From Mayfieldus sp963781495 (GTDB taxonomy: Bacteria > Actinomycetota > Thermoleophilia > Solirubrobacterales > 70-9): a DNA stretch of 64,000 bases. Position 1 is the stretch's first letter. Every line of letters begins with the position of its first letter. The position numbers were made by a program, and so were the translations under genes. The notes below the pieces were generated by a model, which worked only from the letters and a program-made list of their open reading frames with translations, was not told the DNA's origin and ran no database searches. Positions 14,727 through 23,130 of this stretch are shown in pieces. Location of the stretch: contig CAWAFX010000002.1 of the NCBI GenBank assembly GCA_963781495.1, positions 434,001 to 498,000 of the forward strand, read 5' to 3'.

Positions 14727-15510
14727 TCGGGCCGAGCTCGGTGGCGAGGGCGGCGAAGTCCTCGGGTGAGAGCGCCTCGGCGCGCGCATCCTCGGGCAGG
14801 CCGAGCCGGCTCAGCGCCCGGCGCGCGGGCTCGAGGCGCCCCGGGCGCGCCAGCTCCAGCGAGCGGGGCAGCGACTTGCGCCGGTGGGCGAAGGCGTCGC
14901 GGACCAGCCGCCGCAGCTGCGGCGCCGCGGCGGGCCCGGTACGGCGCAGGCGCAGCAGAGCCGAGTCGACCCGCGGTCGCGGGGTGAAGACCTGGCGCCC
15001 GACCCGGCGCTCCAGCTCGACCTCGGCCGCCAGCTGGGCGATCACCGACGGGACGCCGTAGAGACGGCTCCCCGGTGCCGCCCGCAGGCGCTCGGCGACC
15101 TCGAGCTGGACCATCACCATCCAGCGGTCGACGCCCGGCAGGTCCTCGATCGTGCGCAGGATCAGCCCGGTGGCAATCGAGTAGGGAAGGTTGGAGACGA
15201 CGATGCCGGGCGCCGGACGCAGGGCGCTGAGATCCAGCTTCATCGCGTCGCCCCAGTGCAGGCTGACGTCGGCGCGCCCGGCCAGCGGCGCCAGGTCGTC
15301 GCAGAGGCGGCGGTCGAGCTCGACCAGGTGCAGATGGGCGCTGCGCTCGGCCAGCCGCTCGCTCAGAGCGCCGGCGCCGGCGCCGAACTCCAGCCCGACG
15401 TCGTCCGGCCCGATCCCCGATTCGCGCACGATCGCCTCGAGCAGGTTCGGGTCGGCGAGGAAGTTCTGGCCCAGCCGCCGCTGGCGGCGCGAGCGGGCGG
15501 GGCTCACCAT
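14713..15510 (-). CDS. ksgA: 16S rRNA (adenine1518/1519-N6)-dimethyltransferase
   Basis: 265-residue rRNA methyltransferase that dimethylates two adjacent adenines in helix 45 of 16S rRNA. Motifs: LGQNFL (13-18), SAM-binding EFGAGAG (41-47), ELD in VELDRR (64 on), and the catalytic NLPY (107-110). The C-terminal helical domain ends with LSPEDFAALATEL. The ATG at 15510 is preferred because the conserved QNFL motif follows closely; the frame is open far upstream over tatD but that part is not protein-like. The start overlaps the tatD stop by 7 bp, so the genes are translationally coupled. Confidence 0.95.
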   Translation of the reverse strand: MVSPARSRRQRRLGQNFLADPNLLEAIVRESGIGPDDVGLEFGAGAGALSERLAERSAHLHLVELDRRLCDDLAPLAGRADVSLHWGDAMKLDLSALRPAPGIVVSNLPYSIATGLILRTIEDLPGVDRWMVMVQLEVAERLRAAPGSRLYGVPSVIAQLAAEVELERRVGRQVFTPRPRVDSALLRLRRTGPAAAPQLRRLVRDAFAHRRKSLPRSLELARPGRLEPARRALSRLGLPEDARAEALSPEDFAALATELGPTPDE

Positions 15511-16277
15511 CCGAATGCCCGCGCGGCGTTGGCGTCCACGGTGCGCGCCAGCTGCTCGTACTCGACCCCGCGGGCTTCGGCGACGGTCTCCGCCGTCGCG
15601 ACGACGTTGGCCGGCGAGTTCGGCTTGCCGCGCCGTGCCTGGGGCGAGAGGAACGGGGAATCGGTCTCGACCAGCAGCAGCTCTTCCGGCACCGAGGCCG
15701 CGGCCTGCCGCAGGGCCTCGGAGCGGCGATAGGTGACGTTGCCGGCGAAGGAGCAGTACCAACCGCGGTCGGCCGCCTCGCCGACCCGCTCGACCGCGGC
15801 GAAGCAGTGCAGGATCACGGTCACCTCCCCGGCGGTCCGCTCCAACAGCGAGAACGCCTCCGCCGTCGCCTCGCCCTCGCTCGCGTCGCCCTCGTTACGC
15901 AGGTGGATGACAAGCGCCAGCGAGGTGCGACGGGCGATCTCCACCTGGGCCTCGAAGGCTCGCCGCTGGTCGTCGCGTGGGGCGCCGTCGCGGTAGAAGT
16001 CGAGCCCGGTCTCGCCGATCGCCCGCACGCGGGGATGCGCGGCCAGCTTCTCGATCTCGGCCGCCGCGCCGGCGTCGAATCCGGCCGCCGAGTTGGGGTG
16101 GCGGCCGACGGCGGCGAAGACCTCCTCGTGCTGCTCCGCCGCGCGCACCGCCTCGGGGTTGCTCTGCTCGTCGAGCCCGACCGTGAGGATGCGCCGCACG
16201 CCCGCATCGCGGGCGGCTGCGACGAGCTCTGCGTCGGGCGGCTCGCAGACCGAGAGATGCGCGTGGGTGTCGACCAC
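15504..16277 (-). CDS. tatD: TatD-family metal-dependent deoxyribonuclease
   Basis: 257-residue TIM-barrel metallohydrolase. The metal ligands are visible: H5 and H7 in DTHAHL, E89 in IGETGLDFYRD, H125 in VIHLRN, H157 in VILHCF and D206 in VETDSPFL. Members are 3'-5' DNA/RNA exonucleases of DNA repair; the gene regularly sits upstream of ksgA, as here. The start is a GTG with TAGACT 6 nt upstream, which makes it the leading, leaderless gene of the tatD-ksgA-ispE-DedA/PAP2-small membrane protein operon. metG, often in the same cluster, is nearby on the same strand but separated by a secreted-protein gene. Confidence 0.93.
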   Translation of the reverse strand: MVDTHAHLSVCEPPDAELVAAARDAGVRRILTVGLDEQSNPEAVRAAEQHEEVFAAVGRHPNSAAGFDAGAAAEIEKLAAHPRVRAIGETGLDFYRDGAPRDDQRRAFEAQVEIARRTSLALVIHLRNEGDASEGEATAEAFSLLERTAGEVTVILHCFAAVERVGEAADRGWYCSFAGNVTYRRSEALRQAAASVPEELLLVETDSPFLSPQARRGKPNSPANVVATAETVAEARGVEYEQLARTVDANAARAFGW

Positions 16278-16283
16278 GCGCCC

Positions 16284-16289
16284 AGTCTA
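16284..16289 (-). promoter_or_regulatory. -10 element TAGACT for the tatD operon
   Basis: On the minus strand TAGACT, then 6 nt, then the GTG at 16277. Probable promoter of the five-gene operon, giving a leaderless mRNA. Confidence 0.45.
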
Positions 16290-16306
16290 GGACTGCGCTC
16301 GAACGC

Positions 16307-16714
16307 CTAGGAGCCGCTGAACTTGAACGTCTTTACCGCGTGCGCGTGCTGGTTGCCGCTGAAGCTGCGCGCGAACACCTCGACCCGCAGGCGCGAGTTC
16401 GGATGCTGGCTGATGTCCTGTTTGGCGGCGGTGTTGAGCTTGATGATCAGCTTCCGGGTCTGGCCGGCGCCGAGATGGCCCTGGGCCTTGTCGGGGCCGA
16501 GGACGTCGCCCGGCGTGGTCAGCTTGGTGATCGTCTTCGTCTTGCAGGCGACCGAGCAGGCGATCGGCACCCGCAGCTTCGCCGCGGCGTGCAGCCGCTT
16601 GGGACCGCCGATCGTCAAGTAGCCGTTGTGCACGGGCGCGCTCGTCGCGGCGAACGCCGGAACAACGGCAAGCAAAAGGCCCCCGGCGATAACCGTGGCA
16701 AAGAGCGTCTTCAA
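16307..16714 (-). CDS. Secreted protein with Ig-like beta fold
   Basis: 135 residues from the TTG at 16714. The start is decided by AAGGGAGG (16726-16719), 4 nt upstream; an earlier in-frame TTG at 16735 lies before this site. The N-terminus is a clear signal peptide (KTLFATVIAGGLLLAVVPAFA, cut after AFA). The mature protein has strands separated by Lys/Thr-rich turns and one Cys pair (ACSVAC), and an LGAGQTRKLIIKLN strand-turn motif, resembling the Ig-like repeats of secreted actinobacterial proteins. No function can be assigned. It stands alone between tatD and metG. Confidence 0.65.
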   Translation of the reverse strand: MKTLFATVIAGGLLLAVVPAFAATSAPVHNGYLTIGGPKRLHAAAKLRVPIACSVACKTKTITKLTTPGDVLGPDKAQGHLGAGQTRKLIIKLNTAAKQDISQHPNSRLRVEVFARSFSGNQHAHAVKTFKFSGS

Positions 16715-16814
16715 TGTGCCTCCCTTCGGCCGCAAAGTAGGTCGCGCACCCTAACCGGTTTCATCCCAGGGGACGCCGGTTGTACCGCTGAAGTGGGTTG
16801 CAGATGAGACTTGC

Positions 16815-18320
16815 TCAGGCGGCCGCGTCGAGCTTCGGAAACAGCGGCGGCAGCTTCTCGATCCGCTGGCCCCCGGGCCCCTGCCCGAACTCGGAGAGCC
16901 CGCGCCCTGGTTCGCCCAGCGCGTCGAGCAGCCTGGCGCCGGTCTCGGGCAGATAGGGCAGGAGCAGCAGCGTCGTCACCCGCAGCCCCTCGGCGAGGTT
17001 GTAGAGCACAGCGTCGAGGCGGACCGCTTCGGCCTCATCCTTCGCCAGCTCCCAGGGCCGGGTCTCCTCGACGTACTGGTTGAGGCGCCTGACCAGGGTC
17101 CAGATCTCCTCCAGCGCGTGGCTGAGCTCGGCGCCGTCGAGTCGCGTGCAGACGCGCTGCACGACGCCGTCGAACGCCGGCCGCAGCTGATCGTCGACCG
17201 ATTGGCTGGGGACGACGCCTTCCCGGTAGCGCTCGAGCATCGCCAGGGTGCGGCTGGCCAGGTTGCCGTATTCGTTCGCGAGCTCGGTCTCGTAGCGGGT
17301 CTCGAACCCCGCCGCCGAGACCGAGCCGTCCTGGCCGAAGCTGACCTCGCGGAAGAGGTAGTAGCGCAGCGGGTCGGCGCCGAAGCGCTCGATCACCTCG
17401 AACGGGTCGAGCACGTTGCCCAGCGACTTCGACATCTTCTGGCCCTCCATCAGCAGAAAGCCGTGGATCACCAGCCGCTTCGGAAGCTCCATCTCGGCGG
17501 CCATCAGCAGCGCCGGCCAGTAGACGGCGTGGAACTTGAGGATGTCCTTCCCCATCACCTGCAGGCTCGGCGGCCAGAAGCGTTCGGTCAGGTCCTCGCC
17601 CTCGACCGCGTAGGTGAGGCCGGTCGCGTAGTTGAGCAGCGCGTCCCACCAGACGTACATCACCTGCTCGGGGTCCCATGGCACCGGCACGCCCCAGCCC
17701 AGCTTCGGCCGCGACAGCGAGACGTCCTGGAGGCCGCCCTTGATGAACGACACGGCCTCGTTGCGGCGGAAGTCGGGGACGACGAAGTCCGGCCGGCCCT
17801 CGTAGAGGCGCTGTAGCTGCCCCTCGAAGGCGGAGAGCTTGAAGAACCAGTTCTCCTCCTTCTCGCGCTCGAGTGGGATGCCGTGGATCGGACAGGTGTT
17901 GCCCTCGGCGATCTCCGACTCGGTCTTGAAGTCGGCGCAGCGGGGGCAGTACCAGCCCTCGTAGGCCCCCTCGTACACGTACCCGTTGTCGTGCACCCGC
18001 TGGACGATCTCCTGCACCTTGGCGATGTGCTGGGGGTCGGTGGTGCGGATGAAGAAGTCAGGCGAGGCGTTGATCTTCGGGGTCAGCTCGCGGAAGCGGG
18101 GCGCGTTGCGGTCGACCAGCTCCTGCGGCGTGATCCCCTGCTCCTCGGCGGCGCGCACGGTCGGCTCGCCATGTTCGTCGGTTCCGGTCTGAAAGAAGAC
18201 GTCCTCGCCGCGCTGGCGCATGTGGCGGGCGACGACGTCGGCGGCGATCGTCGAGTAGGCGTGGCCCAGATGCGGCTGGGCATTGACGTAGTAGATCGGC
18301 GTGGTTATGAAGAAGCCCAT
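16815..18320 (-). CDS. metG: Methionyl-tRNA synthetase
   Basis: 501-residue class I synthetase charging tRNA-Met. HIGH-like motif HLGH at 17-20, zinc-binding connective peptide with CPRC and CPIH (one knuckle, CxxC plus CxxH), tRNA/active-site motifs WDALLNYATG, and the KMSKS loop in GQKMSKSLGN. The C-terminal anticodon-binding helices follow, with no OB-fold dimerisation domain, so it is the short monomeric form. The ATG at 18320 is preceded by TATTGT 9 nt upstream. It is the last gene of a minus-strand run with the RemA-like and ATP-grasp genes, though a hairpin separates it from them. Confidence 0.97.
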   Translation of the reverse strand: MGFFITTPIYYVNAQPHLGHAYSTIAADVVARHMRQRGEDVFFQTGTDEHGEPTVRAAEEQGITPQELVDRNAPRFRELTPKINASPDFFIRTTDPQHIAKVQEIVQRVHDNGYVYEGAYEGWYCPRCADFKTESEIAEGNTCPIHGIPLEREKEENWFFKLSAFEGQLQRLYEGRPDFVVPDFRRNEAVSFIKGGLQDVSLSRPKLGWGVPVPWDPEQVMYVWWDALLNYATGLTYAVEGEDLTERFWPPSLQVMGKDILKFHAVYWPALLMAAEMELPKRLVIHGFLLMEGQKMSKSLGNVLDPFEVIERFGADPLRYYLFREVSFGQDGSVSAAGFETRYETELANEYGNLASRTLAMLERYREGVVPSQSVDDQLRPAFDGVVQRVCTRLDGAELSHALEEIWTLVRRLNQYVEETRPWELAKDEAEAVRLDAVLYNLAEGLRVTTLLLLPYLPETGARLLDALGEPGRGLSEFGQGPGGQRIEKLPPLFPKLDAAA

Positions 18321-18364
18321 CGCCGCCTGACAATAGAGATGGACCCGACGGACGCCGGGCGCTC

Positions 18365-18381
18365 AGGCCGCGTCGCGGCCT
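18365..18381. terminator. Hairpin between RemA-like gene and metG
   Basis: AGGCCG-CGTCG-CGGCCT forms a compact stem 4 nt after the stop of the RemA-like gene on the minus strand. No U-tract; a -10 for metG lies downstream, so a terminator is plausible. Confidence 0.4.
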
Positions 18382-18384
18382 TCT

Positions 18385-18648
18385 CTAGACCAGCTTTTCC
18401 TGATCCTTGTTGACCGACCGCCGGCGCGGGATCCCGGCCGCCTCGTTGAGCGCCGCCTCGACGTCGGCGAGCACCGCCTTCTCCGAACGCGAGGCGACCA
18501 GGGGCTCGGCCATGCCGTCGACGTGGACGTAGGTGCGGCGTCCCTCGCCGCGCTCGGCGGGCGGCAGCGGGACCAGCGCGAAGACGCGGTCGGCACGCAC
18601 GAAGCGCCCGTAGCCGAGCGCGACCATGCGTGGATCCCGTTTCGCCAT
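18385..18648 (-). CDS. RemA/DUF370-like protein
   Basis: 87 residues from the ATG at 18648. The segment RMVALGYGRFVRADRVFALVPLPP aligns by eye with the DUF370/RemA pattern (GFGN-V-A-RI-AIV-P), followed by a short basic strand and a C-terminal helix SEKAVLADVEAALNEAAG. Bacillus RemA is an oligomeric DNA-binding activator of matrix genes; a DNA-binding role here is inference. TACGGT lies 10 nt upstream of the ATG; an earlier in-frame TTG at 18687 overlaps the ATP-grasp stop and is less likely. It follows the ATP-grasp gene closely. Confidence 0.6.
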   Translation of the reverse strand: MAKRDPRMVALGYGRFVRADRVFALVPLPPAERGEGRRTYVHVDGMAEPLVASRSEKAVLADVEAALNEAAGIPRRRSVNKDQEKLV

Positions 18649-18683
18649 CTCAGCACTGACCGTAGCGCTGCGAGCGGATCGGC

Positions 18684-19577
18684 TCAACCGCTTTTCAGCC
18701 GCCGCACCGCCGCGGCGGCGAAACGCTGCGCCGAGCCCGGCGCCTGCTCGAAGTAAAGCGACGGCTCCACCGCCTCCAGCTCCAGCAACACCGGCTCGCC
18801 CCGCGGCGAGCGAAGCATGTCGACGCGGGCATAGAGCGGCGCGGCTCCGAAGCGCCGGCGCGCCTGCTCGACCACCGCGGCGGCGAGCTTGCGCTCGGCC
18901 CGGCCGGCCGAAGCGGCCGCCACAAGCTCCTCGCGGAACATCGCCTCTGCCGCGCGCAGCTCGTGGTCGGCAAGCGGCGCCTCCTGGTCGGGATCGAGGA
19001 CGACGTCCTTGCGCAGGGCATGGCTCTCGGCCCCGTCGATGAAGACGATCGCCGTCTCGCCGTCGGCCTCGACACTGGCCAGGTAGGGCTGGACCATGGC
19101 GCTGCGGCCCTGCGAGCGCAGTCGCTCGAGCAGGCGGCGGGCATCTACGTGGGCGGAGGGCGAGAAGCGGCCGGTGTCGCGGGCGCCGGCCGAGACCGTC
19201 GGCTTGACGACCACCTCGCCCTGCAGCTCGGGCGCCGGGTCGCCGAGCTCGACGTAGAGGGTGGGAACGGTGGCGATCCCGGCCGCGGCGAGGTCGGCGA
19301 GGTAGTGCTTGTCGCTATTCCACTCGACCAGCGCCGGAGGGTTTTCGAGCCTGCCCTCGAGCGACCGGGCCCAGGCGATGAAGCGCTCGCGCTGCAGGGT
19401 GTAGTCCCAGGTCGAGCGGATCAGCACCGAGTCGAAGCCCGACCAGTCGAAGTCCGGGTCGCTCCAGACGCCGTAGCCGACCTCGGCCCCGCGCTCGCGC
19501 AGAGCCTCCACCAGCAGACCGTCATCGGGCCAGCCGTCGGGAAGCGCTGCGCAGGTCGCAATCGCGATTCTGGGCAT
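18684..19577 (-). CDS. ATP-grasp domain protein, RimK/glutathione synthetase-like
   Basis: 297 residues. The N-terminal Rossmann-like lobe begins PRIAIATCA and contains the RSTWDYTLQRERFIAW motif seen in a group of uncharacterised ATP-grasp proteins. WNSDKHYLADLAAAGIATVPT leads into the ATP-binding lobe with EVVVKPTVSAGARDT (lysine of the grasp), and the distal metal-binding motif VLLELEAVEPSLYF is present, so the ATP site looks complete. Such enzymes ligate a carboxylate to an amine; the substrate is unknown. Cytoplasmic. It lies upstream of the RemA-like gene on the same strand. Confidence 0.78.
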   Translation of the reverse strand: MPRIAIATCAALPDGWPDDGLLVEALRERGAEVGYGVWSDPDFDWSGFDSVLIRSTWDYTLQRERFIAWARSLEGRLENPPALVEWNSDKHYLADLAAAGIATVPTLYVELGDPAPELQGEVVVKPTVSAGARDTGRFSPSAHVDARRLLERLRSQGRSAMVQPYLASVEADGETAIVFIDGAESHALRKDVVLDPDQEAPLADHELRAAEAMFREELVAAASAGRAERKLAAAVVEQARRRFGAAPLYARVDMLRSPRGEPVLLELEAVEPSLYFEQAPGSAQRFAAAAVRRLKSG

Positions 19578-19609
19578 TCGCTAGAGCGAGGCGACGGTTT
19601 GCAGCGCCC

Positions 19610-20437
19610 TCAAAGCCGCGGGTCGCGCCCGGTCAGGGCGCGGTACAGATCGTTGGCGCGGGTCCCGGTCAGCGCTGCGACGACGCTGGCCGCCGCACGC
19701 GGCCGGGCGCCGGACTGGACCAGGTGGCGCAGGGCATCGACCGCGAAGCTGATGTCCTCGGGGTGCTCGTCGTCGAGCGCGGGGCCGATCACCAGCACGA
19801 TCTCGCCCTTGACGTCGCCGCGGTAGCGGCGCGCCAGCTCGCCCAGGGTGCCGCGGGCGACCTCCTCGTGAAGCTTCGAGAGCTCGCGGCAGACCGCGGC
19901 CGGGCGGTCCGCCGCGATCGCCGCCAGCGCCGCCAGCGACTCGGAGATCCGCCGCGGCGACTCGAAGGCGACCACGGTCTCGGTCGAGCGCAGCACCCGC
20001 TCCATCTCGCCGGAGCGGCGGGGAAGGAAGCCCTCGAAGCGCCAGCGGTTCGTCGGCAGCCCGGAGGCGACCAGGGCCACCGGCACGACCGAGGGGCCGG
20101 GCAGCACCTCGACCTCGAGATCGCGGTCGATGCAGGTGCGGATCAAGCGGAAGCCGGGATCGGAGATCGCCGGCATGCCGGCGTCGCTGACCAGCGCCAC
20201 CCGCGAGCCACGGGCGATCCGCCGCGCCAGCTCAGGCGCCCGCGTCGCCTCGTTTCCCTCGTGGTTGGAGACCAGTGGCGGCGGCGGGGAGATCCCGAGC
20301 CGGTCGAGCAGAGTCCCGGTGCGGCGGGTGTCCTCGCAGGCGATGTAGTCGGCCTCGACCAGCGCCTCTCGGACCCGGGGGGTGAGGTCGTCGAGGTTGC
20401 CGATCGGGGTCGGGCAGACGTAGAGCTTGCCGGCCAT
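19610..20437 (-). CDS. rsmI: 16S rRNA (cytidine1402-2'-O)-methyltransferase
   Basis: 275-residue tetrapyrrole-methylase-fold enzyme. Signature strands: LYVCPTPIGNLDDLTPR at the N-terminus, ACEDTRRTGTLLDRLGI, SNHEGNEATRAPEL, VALVSDAGMPAISDPG (SAM-binding region), VEVLPGPSVVPVALVASGLP and FEGFLPR. It modifies C1402 of 16S rRNA with RsmH. The C-terminal region (LTGTRANDLYRALTG) is the usual domain. The ATG at 20437 shares a base with the ROK kinase stop, so it is translationally coupled to that gene. Confidence 0.95.
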   Translation of the reverse strand: MAGKLYVCPTPIGNLDDLTPRVREALVEADYIACEDTRRTGTLLDRLGISPPPPLVSNHEGNEATRAPELARRIARGSRVALVSDAGMPAISDPGFRLIRTCIDRDLEVEVLPGPSVVPVALVASGLPTNRWRFEGFLPRRSGEMERVLRSTETVVAFESPRRISESLAALAAIAADRPAAVCRELSKLHEEVARGTLGELARRYRGDVKGEIVLVIGPALDDEHPEDISFAVDALRHLVQSGARPRAAASVVAALTGTRANDLYRALTGRDPRL

Positions 20438-21411
20438 CAGCCCCGCGCCCCGAGCTCCCGGCGCGCCAGCTCGGCGGCGCCGACCATTCCCGCCTCGGGT
20501 CCCAGCTCGGCGGCCTTGACCGGGGTCTCGTTCATCGGCGGCAGCGCCCGCGTCCGCAGCTGTTCGCGCGCGGGCTGGAACATCAGCTCGCCGAGCGCCT
20601 TGCCGACGCCGCCCCCGAGCACGATCACCTCGGGCTCGAAGATGTTCGCCAGGCCCGAGAGCCCGGCGCCGAGCCGGCGTCCCGCCTCCCTGACCACCTC
20701 CAGCGCCGCGGGGTCGCCGGCGACCGCGGCGTCGGTCACCGCCTTGCCGTCGATCCGGCCCCCCTCGGCCAGCAGCCGCCCGAGCACCGAATCAGGGTCC
20801 CGCTCGGCGACTGTGCGCCCGTCGCGGGCCAGGGCGGTGCCGGAGGCGAAGGTCTCGAGGCAGCCGTGGTTGGGGCAATTGCCCTGGCAAGGCGGCCCAT
20901 CGAAGTCGATCACCATGTGCCCGGGCTCACTCGCGGCGCCGCTCGAGCCCCGGTAGAGCTCGCCGTCGATGATCACCCCGCCGCCGATCCCGGTGCCGAT
21001 CGTCAGCATCACCACGTCGCGGGTTCCCTTGGCGACGCCGAAGCGATGCTCGGCGATCGCGGCGACGTTGGCGTCGTTCTCGATGTAGACCGGGGTCCCG
21101 AGCCGGGCGCGCATCTCGTCGCGGACCGGCAGGTCGCGGATCGGCAGGTTGACCGCGCTGATCGCCACGCCCTTCTCGTGGTCGATCGTGCAGGGGATGC
21201 CGAGGCCGACCGCGGCGGCGTCCGGCTGCGCCTGCAGGGCCTTGCGGATCTCGCGCTCGAGCGTGTTCAGCAGCTCGTCGCCGGTCTGGCCCGCCGAGCT
21301 CTCGCGGCCCTCGTAGAGAATCTCGCTGCCTTCGCCGATCACGCCGACCAGCACCTTGGTGCCCCCGAGGTCGACCCCAACGGTCGCCTGCGGCTTCACG
21401 CCGGGGGGCAC
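20437..21411 (-). CDS. glk: ROK-family glucokinase
   Basis: 324-residue sugar kinase. The ATP-binding motif DLGGTK is at 14-19, the ROK catalytic region ENDANVAAIAEHRFG with its aspartate follows, GTGIGGGVII forms the phosphate-2 loop, and the zinc-binding CQGNCPNHGCLE is typical of bacterial ROK glucokinases. The second glycine-rich strand VIVLGGGVG is present. It probably phosphorylates glucose; other hexoses or ManNAc cannot be excluded. No helix-turn-helix is attached, so it is an enzyme, not a repressor. The GTG at 21411 has no clear ribosome-binding site. Divergent from the LCP gene. Confidence 0.88.
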   Translation of the reverse strand: MPPGVKPQATVGVDLGGTKVLVGVIGEGSEILYEGRESSAGQTGDELLNTLEREIRKALQAQPDAAAVGLGIPCTIDHEKGVAISAVNLPIRDLPVRDEMRARLGTPVYIENDANVAAIAEHRFGVAKGTRDVVMLTIGTGIGGGVIIDGELYRGSSGAASEPGHMVIDFDGPPCQGNCPNHGCLETFASGTALARDGRTVAERDPDSVLGRLLAEGGRIDGKAVTDAAVAGDPAALEVVREAGRRLGAGLSGLANIFEPEVIVLGGGVGKALGELMFQPAREQLRTRALPPMNETPVKAAELGPEAGMVGAAELARRELGARG

Positions 21412-21491
21412 GGCGGCGGATCGCTTATCAGATAGCGCTGGGCGGGGGCGGGGCAGGAGTCGGGGGCCATCGGCAGTATTGATAGCCGCTC

Positions 21492-22766
21492 ATGCCTTCC
21501 AACGGCGAGCAGCAGCCCCCCGAGCGAGGCGACCAGGCGCCCTCAGGGGGTCCCGAGCAGGGACGCTCCGGGCCACCCGAGTACACGGTCTACAAGTCGC
21601 GGCGGGGATTCCTATCGAGGCTCAGGTCGACTGACGTCTCGGGCCTCCGCGAGCGCGCCCGGCGCTCCTATCGTCGCCTCGGCCGCGGCGGGCCACAGGC
21701 AGAGGACCAGCCGCCGACCGCGCCCCGCCCGCTTCTGCGCCGGGGCCTGAAGTGGGTCGGCATCGCGGCCGGGGTCTGGATCCTGATCAGCTTCCTGGCC
21801 TTTGCGATCTCGGCCCAGCTACAGGAGTTCAAGCTCGCCGACGGGGCCAAGAGCGTCCTGCACGGCAACCCATTTCTGATCGCCAGCCCGCAGACGATCC
21901 TGATGATCGGCACCGACGCCCGGCCGCCCGACACCAAGGAACCTGGTGCGGCGCCGTCGCAGGGCTGCTTCGACCAGCAGTCGCACGGCGACGCGCCCCA
22001 CGGCAGCTGCTCACAGGGCCAGTTCCGCGCCGACACGCTGATGCTGATCCGGGCCGGTGGCGGCCACTTCCGCAAGCTTTCGGTCCCCCGCGACAGCTTC
22101 GCCGAGATTCCCGGGCACGAGTCGCAGAAGATCAACGCCGCCTATGCCTTCGGCGGCGCCAAGCTGCAGATCCAGACCGTCGAGCGCTTCCTCGGGATCA
22201 AGATCGACCACGTCGTGATCATCGACTTCACCGGCTTTCAGAAGTTCATCGACGCGATCGGCGGGGTCAAGGTCGACGTGCCGCAGAAGCTCTGCGCCAA
22301 CATCTCCGGCGGCGCCGGCGGCGGCCAGGGAGGCATCACCCTGCACCTGGGCAAGGGCGAGAACACCCTCGACGGCGAGAAGGCGCTGGCCTACGCGCGG
22401 ATCCGCGAGCCGAGCCCCTGCCCCGGCAAGGGCCGCAGCGCCTTCGGCAGCGGCTACAACGACCTCGACCGCGCCAAGGCCCAGCAGGCGGTCATCAACG
22501 GCATCAAGGGCCGGCTGACCAGCCCCCTGCGCCTGCCCTACAACTTCATCCACGGCCCGATCATCGGCTGGGACGCACCGAAGGCCTTCGTCAGCGACAT
22601 GGGCTTCTTCACGATGCCGCAGCTGATCCTCTCCTCGGTGATCGGCGGTTCGAGCACCAACGTGCTCTGCGCCCGCCAGCCGACACCGTGCGGTCCCGGG
22701 CCGCTCGGGAGCACCGAGGTGCCCGAGTCCGAGCGCCAGCGGGCCGTGAAGGAGCTGCTCGGCTAG
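21492..22766 (+). CDS. LytR-CpsA-Psr family cell-wall glycopolymer transferase
   Basis: 424 residues. A cytoplasmic basic/proline-rich N-terminus of about 75 residues precedes one transmembrane helix (WVGIAAGVWILISFLAFAISA), then the extracellular LCP domain: ILMIGTDARP, RADTLMLIRAGGG, LSVPRDSFAEIPG, KINAAYAFGGAKLQIQTVE and GGVKVDVPQ, then YARIREP and DLDRAKAQQAVI. LCP enzymes move teichoic-acid-like polymers from undecaprenyl carriers to peptidoglycan. Four cysteines in the domain may form disulfides. The long low-complexity N-terminus is unusual but common in actinobacteria. Its stop shares CTAG with the convergent FmdB gene. Confidence 0.9.
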   Translation: MPSNGEQQPPERGDQAPSGGPEQGRSGPPEYTVYKSRRGFLSRLRSTDVSGLRERARRSYRRLGRGGPQAEDQPPTAPRPLLRRGLKWVGIAAGVWILISFLAFAISAQLQEFKLADGAKSVLHGNPFLIASPQTILMIGTDARPPDTKEPGAAPSQGCFDQQSHGDAPHGSCSQGQFRADTLMLIRAGGGHFRKLSVPRDSFAEIPGHESQKINAAYAFGGAKLQIQTVERFLGIKIDHVVIIDFTGFQKFIDAIGGVKVDVPQKLCANISGGAGGGQGGITLHLGKGENTLDGEKALAYARIREPSPCPGKGRSAFGSGYNDLDRAKAQQAVINGIKGRLTSPLRLPYNFIHGPIIGWDAPKAFVSDMGFFTMPQLILSSVIGGSSTNVLCARQPTPCGPGPLGSTEVPESERQRAVKELLG

Positions 22767-23056
22767 TCGCCGCTCGAGCCCGAGCCCGAGCCGGAATCCG
22801 ACTTCGCCTTCGCCGGCTCCTTCTTGTCCGGTTTGGAGGCCTTCTCCTCCTTCGCCGCGCCGTCCTGGGCTGACTTCTTCTTCGAGCCGTAGTCGGTGCT
22901 GTAGAAGCCCGAGCCCTTGAAGTGCACCGCGATCGGGTGAAAGACGCGCTCCACCGGGGCGCCGCAGACCTCGCACTTGGTCAGCGGATCGTCGGCCATG
23001 CTCTGGATCGCCTCGAAGACATGACCGTTGCTGCACTTGTACTCGTAGATCGGCAC
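22763..23056 (-). CDS. FmdB-type zinc-ribbon protein
   Basis: 97 residues. The N-terminus MPIYEYKCSNGHVFEAIQ is the FmdB/CxxC_CxxC_SSSS signature and a second knuckle CEVCG follows (C28, C31). In the first knuckle the usual second cysteine is replaced, leaving C8 and H12, so the zinc site would be Cys3His if it forms. VHFKGSGFYSTDYG is the conserved post-ribbon segment. The C-terminal 35 residues are Lys/Glu/Ser-rich and disordered. Role unknown; regulatory or small-protein partner proposed. It overlaps the LCP gene by 4 bp, tail to tail. Confidence 0.82.
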   Translation of the reverse strand: MPIYEYKCSNGHVFEAIQSMADDPLTKCEVCGAPVERVFHPIAVHFKGSGFYSTDYGSKKKSAQDGAAKEEKASKPDKKEPAKAKSDSGSGSGSSGD

Positions 23057-23118
23057 GGCAGGGCGATTATCGCAGGGGGCGTAGGCGTTCCCGGCAGGGT
23101 GTCGTGCGCGGCCGTCGG

Positions 23119-23124
23119 TACGGT
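23119..23124 (+). promoter_or_regulatory. -10 element TACGGT for glycyl-tRNA synthetase
   Basis: TACGGT, then 6 nt, then the GTG at 23131. This spacing favours 23131 over the upstream GTG at 23104, which would lie before the -10 element. Confidence 0.4.
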
Positions 23125-23130
23125 TCAGGC

